Program-made: the position numbers and the translations under genes
The notes under the pieces: model-generated
What the model saw: the letters and a program-made list of their open reading frames with translations, nothing else
The model's database searches: none
What the model was told of the DNA's origin: nothing
Shown: positions 16,303-22,517 of the stretch, piece by piece
Layout of the letters: the number at the start of each line of letters is the position of its first letter
How positions within the stretch are numbered: position 1 is the first letter of the stretch
NCBI GenBank assembly: GCA_946414595.1
Contig: CAMKPE010000015.1
Location: forward strand, 1-42,611
Direction of reading: 5' to 3'
Length of the DNA stretch: 42,611 bases
Source of the DNA: an uncultured Clostridium sp.
Lineage (GTDB): Bacteria > Bacillota_I > Bacilli_A > RF39 > UBA660

Positions 16303-16938
16303 ATGAGTGATGGTTTTATGACTGGAATTAATATTGGAGCAACAAAAGGACAAATAGACACATTAGTTGGAGTTTTAAAAGATGCACATAAGCAATTCGT
16401 AGAGGCATTTGAAAATTTTAACAAAACATTATATGATAATTGGTACGCTGAAAAAGCCGCAGAATTCAACATTAATTTAAAACAATTAGCAGAAATCAAA
16501 CACACAATTGCAGAATTTGTTAATAAATTAATTGAAGATGTTATAGCTGCAGCACAAACACTAGCATCACATAATGGAGCAAGTTTTTCTTATTCATTTA
16601 CACATTTAAATGGTGATAACTCTTTCAATAATCTTGAAACATATAAAGGAAATGGAACAAGAGGAATGAATATGAAGGTTATAACTGAGGCAATGGAATA
16701 TTTAAAAAATGTTGCAAATGCAGTAAAAGGAATGATTAATAATGCTCCAACATCAATATCATTATATGACAAGAATGGAGACTTGAAAGCGAGATTCCAA
16801 ACTAGAATTAAGGAATTAGGAGACATAATTTCTGGTGCAATAGATGCAGCAAGCGATAAAGTTAATCAAGGTGTTGTAGAAGCTATGAACAACTTAGCAA
16901 CTGGAAAATCAAATGCACAGTCTTCTTTAGAAAAATAA
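16303..16938 (+). CDS. WXG100-like MSDG-family protein, paralog C
   Basis: 211 residues, helical, no signal peptide. It starts MSDGFMTG and has Trp47 in LYDNWYAEKAAEFNINLKQL, the closest in the family to the WXG100 turn with trailing Ala-Ala and Phe. Then come ASHNGASFSY near 90, NGTRGMNMKVI near 122, LYDKNGDLKARFQTRIKELG near 155-174 and the C-terminal GKSNAQSSLEK. AAGGAGG sits 8 bases before the ATG. Monocistronic between its own promoter and a stem-loop terminator. Confidence 0.66.
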   Translation: MSDGFMTGINIGATKGQIDTLVGVLKDAHKQFVEAFENFNKTLYDNWYAEKAAEFNINLKQLAEIKHTIAEFVNKLIEDVIAAAQTLASHNGASFSYSFTHLNGDNSFNNLETYKGNGTRGMNMKVITEAMEYLKNVANAVKGMINNAPTSISLYDKNGDLKARFQTRIKELGDIISGAIDAASDKVNQGVVEAMNNLATGKSNAQSSLEK

Positions 16939-16948
16939 TAAATATTGT

Positions 16949-16975
16949 AAAGCAACTAATATAGTTGCTTTTATA
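16949..16975 (+). terminator. Terminator of paralog C
   Basis: AAGCAACTA (16950-16958), loop ATA, TAGTTGCTT (16962-16970), then TTATAATT. Confidence 0.8.
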
Positions 16976-16979
16976 ATTC

Positions 16980-17008
16980 TTTACAAAAAACAAATAATAT
17001 AAGACAAT
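16980..17008 (+). promoter_or_regulatory. MSDG-family promoter, paralog D
   Basis: TTTACA (16980-16985), 17 bases, GACAAT (17003-17008). The -10 box has C where C and E paralogs have T. Confidence 0.65.
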
Positions 17009-17036
17009 AGAAATGTAAATGTAGAGGAGGTATAAT

Positions 17037-17681
17037 ATGGGTGATGGATTTACAGGAATTAGCATTGATGAAGTAAAGGAACAATTAGACAAATTACAAT
17101 TAGATTTAAAAGATGCACATAGATTATTTAAAGACAGATTTAACGAATTTAATGAATGCCTATATAATAATTGGTATTCAGAAATTGCTTATGATTTTAA
17201 CAAATGTTTAAGTGAAATGGCCGGTATAAAAGCTAAATTAGCATATGATGCAAATCATTTAATGGAAGATGCTGTTAACGCAGCAAAAACAATGGCGAGA
17301 AATAATGGAGCAATTTTTTCCTACGACATTCAGTCAATCAAAGGTGATGATGCATATCGTAAATTAGAAAAATACAAAGATCGTAGGACTTGTGGTATGA
17401 ACATTAAAGTTGTTTCAGAAGAATATGAATACTTTAAAGGAGCTATAAGTTATGTTCTAAACATTTTATCAAATACACAAATAAATATATCTCTTTATGA
17501 TGATTCTGGTTTATTAAAAGGACTTTTTGAAACTAGAATAAATAAAATGAACGATTACATTTCTAAAGTAATAGAATATGCAGATGCAGAAATGAATGAA
17601 GGTATAGAAGAAGCAAAAGGGCATTTATACATTGGAAAATCAGATGCACAATCTTCTTTAGAAAAACAACAAATATTGTAA
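17037..17681 (+). CDS. WXG100-like MSDG-family protein, paralog D
   Basis: 214 residues, starting MGDGFTGISIDEVKEQL (Gly at position 2 instead of Ser). Trp46 lies in LYNNWYSEIAYDFNKCL, followed by ARNNGAIFSYD, LYDDSGLLKGLFETRINKMN and GKSDAQSSLEK. It ends with four extra residues (QQIL) because the TAA TAA found after LEK in paralog C is read as CAA CAA here and translation runs on to the next TAA, at 17679-17681. It is the sister copy of E and probably arose by tandem duplication. Very strong GAGGAGG site. Confidence 0.66.
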   Translation: MGDGFTGISIDEVKEQLDKLQLDLKDAHRLFKDRFNEFNECLYNNWYSEIAYDFNKCLSEMAGIKAKLAYDANHLMEDAVNAAKTMARNNGAIFSYDIQSIKGDDAYRKLEKYKDRRTCGMNIKVVSEEYEYFKGAISYVLNILSNTQINISLYDDSGLLKGLFETRINKMNDYISKVIEYADAEMNEGIEEAKGHLYIGKSDAQSSLEKQQIL

Positions 17682-17706
17682 AGCAACTAATATAGTTGCT
17701 TTTATA
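17680..17706 (+). terminator. Terminator of paralog D
   Basis: AAGCAACTA (17681-17689), loop, TAGTTGCTT, then TTATAATT; same hairpin as after paralog C. Confidence 0.8.
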
Positions 17707-17710
17707 ATTC

Positions 17711-17739
17711 TTTACAAAAATCAAATAATGTAAGATAAT
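17711..17739 (+). promoter_or_regulatory. MSDG-family promoter, paralog E
   Basis: TTTACA (17711-17716), 17 bases, GATAAT (17734-17739). Confidence 0.72.
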
Positions 17740-17768
17740 AAATGTGTAAATATAGAGGAGGTAATAAT

Positions 17769-18404
17769 ATGAGTGATGGATTTACAGGAATTAGCATTGA
17801 TGAAGTAAAGGAACAATTAGACAAATTACAATTAGATTTAAAAGATGCACATAAATTATTTACAGACAGATTTAACGAATTTAATGAATGCCTATATAAT
17901 AATTGGTATTCAGAATCTGCTTTTGAATTTAATGCTAACTTAAAAGAAATGGCCGATATAAAACCTAAATTCGCATATGATGCAAATAGTTTAATGGAAG
18001 CAGCTGTTAAAGCAGCAGAAACAATGGCGAGAAATAATGGAGCAATTTTTTCCTACGACTTTCAGTCAATCAAAGGTGATGATGCATATCATCAATTAGA
18101 AATATACAAAGGTCGTGGAACTCGTGGTATGGACATTAAAGTTGTTTCATCAGAATATGATAACTTTAAAGGAGCCATAGAAAAAGTTCTAAATATTTTA
18201 ACAAATACGCAAAAAAATATATCTCTTTATGATGATTCTGGTTTATTAAAAGGAACTTTTGAAACTAGAGTAAATAAAATGAACGATTACATTTCTAAAG
18301 TAATAGAATATGCAGATACAAAAATGAATGAAGGTATAGAAGAAGCAAAAGAGCATTTAAACATTGGAAAATCAGATGCACAAACTTCTCTATCAAATCC
18401 ATAA
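17769..18404 (+). CDS. WXG100-like MSDG-family protein, paralog E
   Basis: 211 residues, starting MSDGFTGISIDEVKEQL at ATG 17769, with AGAGGAGG 7 bases upstream; an upstream in-frame ATG at 17742 lies in the leader and has no site. Trp46 in LYNNWYSESAFEFNANLKEM, ARNNGAIFSYD, GRGTRGMDIKVV, LYDDSGLLKGTFETRVNKMN and the C-terminal GKSDAQTSLSNP. It is nearly identical to D over the first 45 residues and over the LYDDSG region, with more change between. Ends at a strong terminator facing the pcsB-like gene. Confidence 0.66.
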   Translation: MSDGFTGISIDEVKEQLDKLQLDLKDAHKLFTDRFNEFNECLYNNWYSESAFEFNANLKEMADIKPKFAYDANSLMEAAVKAAETMARNNGAIFSYDFQSIKGDDAYHQLEIYKGRGTRGMDIKVVSSEYDNFKGAIEKVLNILTNTQKNISLYDDSGLLKGTFETRVNKMNDYISKVIEYADTKMNEGIEEAKEHLNIGKSDAQTSLSNP

Positions 18405-18410
18405 AATTAA

Positions 18411-18438
18411 AAAAAGCAACCTATATGGTTGTTTTTTT
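18411..18438 (+). terminator. Terminator of paralog E
   Basis: AGCAACC-TATAT-GGTTGTT followed by six T on the plus strand, convergent with the next terminator. Confidence 0.8.
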
Positions 18439-18440
18439 TA

Positions 18441-18468
18441 TGAAAAAAGATAGATATAAATCTATCTT
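18441..18468 (-). terminator. Terminator of the ftsEX-pcsB-like operon
   Basis: The minus strand reads AAGATAGAT-TTAT-ATCTATCTT followed by TTTTC. The stop codon of the hydrolase lies in the 5' arm. Confidence 0.8.
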
Positions 18469-19676
18469 GAACTCCATGCATTACTTCCCTTAGGGAAATT
18501 AATTAATTTTCTAATGTTATATCCATTCTTAATTTGGTTAACTGCAAAGGCTGTATATTTATTCCAAGTATAACAGTTAGAATCATTATATAATCTACAA
18601 GGTATAACTTCTATGTGTAAGTGAACTCCATATGCTTTACCAGTATCACCCATATAACCAATATATTGGTTACTTGTAATAGTTTGTCCAACTTTTAGTC
18701 CTGGAGCATATGAACTCATATGAACATATAAAGAAGTATAATATTTTCCATCTAAAATATTCTTGTGTTCGATTGCTAAACATAAAGCACCATAGTAGTC
18801 TTTATAAATAGAAGTAATTCTTCCATCTGCAATAGGATAAATCTTTTCTCCTCTTCCTTTTTTACTACCAATATCTACTGCTCTATGTGTATATGATGGT
18901 GTGTAATACATTTCTTGAGTAATATAACCTGTTTGAGTAGGTCTTCTAAATACCCCAGTACCACCAGTAACAGCACAATCTACTCCAATAACATCATTAG
19001 ATTTACATCCTAGTTTCTTATATGAATTAACTAGTTCTTCATAAATCTTAATTTGCGCTTTGATATCAACTCCACCTGTTTGTAGAGATTCTTTCTTTTC
19101 ACCAAGAGATACGATACTACTTTCTAGTTGTGCTTGTGTCGCATTTATTTTTTCTTTTCTAATTTTAATTTCTTCTTCTCTTGCTTTATTATCTTCGATT
19201 ATTTGTTCCAAATCTTTTATTGTTTTATCATTATATGCCATTAATTCTTGAACAACATAATTTCTATTTATCAAATCTGTTATTGAATCGGCTTTAAACA
19301 CATAATCTAGATATACATTTCTATCATTTGATAGTTGCATATATTCTAGTACTTGTTTTGATTCTGCAAGTTTATCTTTAATTTGTTGTTCACATTTTTC
19401 TATTTCTTCAGTTAGTTCTTTAACTTCATTAGTTAAAGTAGTAGTTTCATTTCTTAATCTAGCTATTTCTTGATTAGCATTATTTATTTGCGATTGTGTT
19501 AAATTTATAGCATTAGCATTTTCTTCTGCTTCTTTTTTGTATTGTGCTAATTTTTGTTCATAATATCCTAATGTTTGGTTATTTGCAGCTTCAACTGATG
19601 CACCACTAAAAATTGATACAAATAACAAACCAATTATTAGAAAACATGTTGTAATCTTAGCAATCTTCTTCATCAT
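18462..19676 (-). CDS. PcsB/EnvC-like murein hydrolase with M23 peptidase domain
   Basis: 404 residues. Signal peptide (to about residue 30), a long coiled coil (about 35-220, Glu/Lys/Asn heptads) and a C-terminal LytM/M23 domain. Zinc ligands are visible: HRAVDIG (His264, Asp268) and VHLHIE (His352, His354), with His319 in YVHMSS. In PcsB and EnvC the coiled coil binds the FtsX extracellular loop, and FtsEX activates peptidoglycan cleavage at division. Here the ligands look intact, so it may be an active endopeptidase. Its ATG overlaps the ftsX stop (ATGA). The FtsEX partners are directly upstream. Confidence 0.9.
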   Translation of the reverse strand: MMKKIAKITTCFLIIGLLFVSIFSGASVEAANNQTLGYYEQKLAQYKKEAEENANAINLTQSQINNANQEIARLRNETTTLTNEVKELTEEIEKCEQQIKDKLAESKQVLEYMQLSNDRNVYLDYVFKADSITDLINRNYVVQELMAYNDKTIKDLEQIIEDNKAREEEIKIRKEKINATQAQLESSIVSLGEKKESLQTGGVDIKAQIKIYEELVNSYKKLGCKSNDVIGVDCAVTGGTGVFRRPTQTGYITQEMYYTPSYTHRAVDIGSKKGRGEKIYPIADGRITSIYKDYYGALCLAIEHKNILDGKYYTSLYVHMSSYAPGLKVGQTITSNQYIGYMGDTGKAYGVHLHIEVIPCRLYNDSNCYTWNKYTAFAVNQIKNGYNIRKLINFPKGSNAWSSR

Positions 19677-20578
19677 ACTTTTAGGTACTTCCTTACTGCT
19701 CTGCTACTACCAATCATACCAACAGTAACCCCAATAATAACTATAATTAATGAAACGAAATATATAAATGGAGTTGGACTTAAGAATTCTAACCAGAATG
19801 TCATAAAGTGACCATCATCTAGTTTTTCATAGAATGCTCTATATCCAAATATTGTTGCAAGTACTGGCACTATTGATCCCATTAAACCAATTAAGAATCC
19901 TTCGATAATAAACGGATTTTTAATTGTCATATTACTTGCACCAACAACTCTCATTATTGATATTTCTCTTTTTCTTGAGAATATTGTTAATTTTATTGTA
20001 TTAACAATTAAGAATACTGTAACAATTATTAGTACAACTGCTACAACAGTAGCTGTCTTACCAGCGATGTCGAACATATCTATCATACGTGTTACTGTAA
20101 CATCACCATATTCAGCTGTATCTACTATATCTAGAGCTTTAAGCTCATTTTTTGTATCTTCAATTTTTGATACATCATTTACTTTCAAATCGTATCTGTA
20201 ATGGAATACTTCATTTGGATTATCTATTATTGATCCAATATTACTTAATAACTCTTCCTGACTTACAAGTTCATCTCTTCTTTGTTCAGGAGTTTGTTTT
20301 TCCCAATCTTTTACGATATTATCCATCTCATTTAATTTTGCTTCAAAGGATGTTATATCATCTTCTGTAGCACCTAATTGTAAGTAAGTAACAATTGTTA
20401 CATTATCGCCTGCTTTTTGTGAGAAGTTTTCAACGTTGAATGCTACTAATAATGCAAGTGCTACAACTATTAATGTAATACTTATACAAGATATTGAAGC
20501 AAGAGATAAAGAAAGATTTCTTCGTACGCTTTTAAAGGCATCTCGTACGCCATACCTAATCATTCTAAATAGACTCAT
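19673..20578 (-). CDS. ftsX: Cell division protein FtsX
   Basis: About 301 residues from ATG 20576-20578, which has AAGGGAAG upstream; an earlier ATG at 20597-20599 lacks a site. It has the FtsX layout: an N-terminal helix after RYGVRDAFKSVRRN, a large extracellular loop (about residues 45-165), then three membrane helices with SRKREISIMRVVGAS, the coupling segment to FtsE. FtsX is the permease-like half of FtsEX and passes ATP hydrolysis to periplasmic or extracellular hydrolases. It overlaps ftsE (14 bases) and the PcsB-like gene (4 bases): a tightly coupled operon. Confidence 0.95.
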   Translation of the reverse strand: MSLFRMIRYGVRDAFKSVRRNLSLSLASISCISITLIVVALALLVAFNVENFSQKAGDNVTIVTYLQLGATEDDITSFEAKLNEMDNIVKDWEKQTPEQRRDELVSQEELLSNIGSIIDNPNEVFHYRYDLKVNDVSKIEDTKNELKALDIVDTAEYGDVTVTRMIDMFDIAGKTATVVAVVLIIVTVFLIVNTIKLTIFSRKREISIMRVVGASNMTIKNPFIIEGFLIGLMGSIVPVLATIFGYRAFYEKLDDGHFMTFWLEFLSPTPFIYFVSLIIVIIGVTVGMIGSSRAVRKYLKV

Positions 20579-21266
20579 TATCGTACTTCCCTTCTTCATA
20601 ATCTTTTACTATTCTACCTTGTTTAATAGCAACTACACGCTTTTTGAATTTATTAACTATTTCTTTATCATGTGTAGCCATTACAATAGTAGCACCAGTT
20701 GTTTTATTAATATCTTCAAGTACTTTAACAATTTCTAAACTCATCTTTGGATCCAAGTTTCCAGTAGGCTCATCACAAAGAATTAATTTAGGATTATTAA
20801 CTATTGCTCTTGCAATAGCAACTCTTTGTTGCTCTCCTCCAGATAACTCATCAGGATAGTTTCTTATCTTTCCTTTTAATCCAACTAACTCTAATGCTCT
20901 TAGTGTTTTAATTCTAATCTCACTTGATTTAGTACCAATAACCTCAAGAGCAAAAGCAACGTTTTCATAAACTGTTAATTTAGGAAGAAGTCTATAATCC
21001 TGGAATACTATTCCTAATCTTCTTCTTAATTTATATACCTTACTATTTCTTAATTTTGCAACGTTTATACCACCAATAGATATTTCACCTTTATTAGGTT
21101 TTTCTTCTCTATATAGCATCTTAATAAGGGTAGACTTACCACTTCCAGACCCACCAATTATAAAAACGAATTCACCCTTTTTAATTGATAAATCTAAATC
21201 ATAAATAGCAGTAACTCCATTTTTGTATTTTTTATTAACACCTGTTAATGTTATTAACTCAGCCAA
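20565..21266 (-). CDS. ftsE: Cell division ATP-binding protein FtsE
   Basis: ABC ATPase of 233 residues from TTG 21264-21266, chosen for the AGAGGTGAT site just upstream; a GTG at 21273-21275 falls inside that site. Walker A GGSGSGKSTLIKML near 38, Q-loop IVFQDYRLLPKLTVYENVAF, signature LSGGEQQRVAIA and Walker B LILCDEPTGNLDP are all intact, followed by the H-loop ATHDKEIV. It drives FtsX to activate the hydrolase downstream. A TGT-TATAAT promoter lies 26 bases upstream. Confidence 0.95.
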   Translation of the reverse strand: MAELITLTGVNKKYKNGVTAIYDLDLSIKKGEFVFIIGGSGSGKSTLIKMLYREEKPNKGEISIGGINVAKLRNSKVYKLRRRLGIVFQDYRLLPKLTVYENVAFALEVIGTKSSEIRIKTLRALELVGLKGKIRNYPDELSGGEQQRVAIARAIVNNPKLILCDEPTGNLDPKMSLEIVKVLEDINKTTGATIVMATHDKEIVNKFKKRVVAIKQGRIVKDYEEGKYDNESI

Positions 21267-21291
21267 TAAAATCACCTCTATTCTACGTTAA

Positions 21292-21300
21292 ATTATAACA
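21292..21300 (-). promoter_or_regulatory. Extended -10 promoter of ftsEX-pcsB
   Basis: TGT directly ahead of TATAAT (21292-21297) on the minus strand, with no good -35 box. Confidence 0.5.
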
Positions 21301-21370
21301 TAGAAACAAGCCGAAATCTATGAAATATAAGCAAAATCAAGAAATAATGACACTTAAGTGTAAAGAAGAA

Positions 21371-21400
21371 TTTAAAAAAAGCAACTTTTTATTGCTCTTT
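21371..21400 (-). terminator. Terminator of prfB
   Basis: The minus strand pairs AGCAA (21392-21396) with TTGCT (21380-21384), followed by seven T. It overlaps the prfB stop by one base. Confidence 0.65.
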
Positions 21401-22492
21401 TATTCTTCATTATTTTTTAATTTGGATTCTATGAAAATATCTATATCACCATCTAAAACTCCTAGAACATTACTTGTTTCACACTTAGTTCTATGGTCTT
21501 TTACCATTGAATATGGATGCATTACATAACTTCTTATTTGAGAACCAAATTCTATATTCATTTGTTCTCCTTTGATTTCTTCCATTTCCATATTCTTCTT
21601 TTCAACTTCTAGTAGTTTTAATTTATTTCTTAATATTTTCATTGCTTGTTCTTTATTTTGTAACTGACTTCTTTCGTTTTGACAAGTTACTACTATCTTT
21701 GTTGGTAAGTGAGTAATTCTAACTGCAGAATCAGTTGTATTTACTCCTTGACCTCCATTACCACTAGACCTATATACATCTATCTTTAAATCTTTATCAT
21801 TTATTACAATATCACTTGAATCATCAATAAGTGGTGTTACTAAAACAGATGCGAATGATGTATGTCTTTTATGATTAGCATCAAATGGTGATAACCTTAC
21901 AAGTCTATGAATTCCTTTTTCACACTTTAGATATCCATAAGCATACATTCCTTTAACTTCAATTGATACGCTTTTGATACCAACTTCATCACCTTCTTGG
22001 TAATCAAGTAATGTGTACTTATATCCTTTTTTATCACACCATCTTGTATACATCCTATAAATCATATTAGCCCAGTCACAAGCTTCTGTTCCACCTGCAC
22101 CAGAATGTATTTCAAAGATACAATCATTCTTATCATATTGATCACTTAATAAAAGTAATAATTCTAGTTTTTCTAACTTTTCATTTGTAGAATTATACTC
22201 TTCTTCGATAAGAGATAAAGTATCATTATCAACATCATCTTTTAATATCGAATCTAAGTCTTTAACTTCTTCATCGAGAGACGTAATATCTTTAACAATA
22301 GATTTTAATTCATTAAGTTCATTTATTACACTTGAACTTTTTTCTTGATCATCCCAAAAATTTGGAAGAGACATTTCTTTTTCTAAATCATTTATTCTTA
22401 TTGACTTATTATCAATGTCAAAGTAACCTCCATAGATCTGCTAATTTGTTGTTAGCCATTGTTACATTTTTACGAAGTTCATATAGTTCCAT
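21400..22492 (-). CDS. prfB: Peptide chain release factor 2, with programmed +1 frameshift
   Basis: RF2 reads UAA and UGA. The gene starts at ATG 22490-22492 behind AGGAGG (22500-22505). 24 codons end with CTT (22421-22423) and an in-frame TGA (22418-22420). A +1 shift skips the first T and reads GAC next, giving 15 codons into the main frame and a full product of 363 residues. Upstream GGAGG, then three bases and CTT TGA C, matches the known E. coli/Bacillus site. The main body has SPF (tripeptide anticodon) in RLVRLSPFDAN and the GGQ catalytic loop in SSGNGGQGVNTTDSAV. This is autoregulation by RF2 level. It follows the ClpC-like gene by 25 bases. Confidence 0.97.
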
Positions 22493-22517
22493 AAGAAGTC
22501 CTCCTAGAAAGATTATA

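Larger units (their letters stand above)
16921..17036 (+). repeat. Intergenic repeat unit 1 (end of C to start of D)
   Basis: These bases, holding the end of paralog C, its terminator and the paralog D promoter and ribosome binding site, are nearly identical to 17652-17768. The terminator hairpin and the TTTACAAAAA start are unchanged. The two units are about 731 bases apart, the length of one gene cassette. Confidence 0.85.
17652..17768 (+). repeat. Intergenic repeat unit 2 (end of D to start of E)
   Basis: Second copy of the unit at 16921-17036, with a handful of substitutions and one small insertion ahead of the ATG. Together the two mark a tandem gene duplication. Confidence 0.85.

Noticed and set aside
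16921..17768. Repeated units as a CRISPR array or mobile element ends
   Set aside because: The repeats are gene-end, terminator and promoter segments of duplicated genes; no transposase, inverted ends or target duplication is seen.
17742..17768. Nine extra N-terminal residues on paralog E
   Set aside because: The ATG at 17742 lies close to the promoter and lacks a site; ATG 17769 gives the family start MSDG.
12292..18404. Type VII secretion locus
   Set aside because: Only WXG-like candidates are present. No EssC/FtsK-type ATPase, EsaA or YukD-like protein lies in the window.
21400..22374. prfB starting at 22374 as a truncated gene or a frameshift error
   Set aside because: The upstream 39 codons and the canonical CTT TGA C shift site with GGAGG give a full-length RF2, so this is programmed, not damage.
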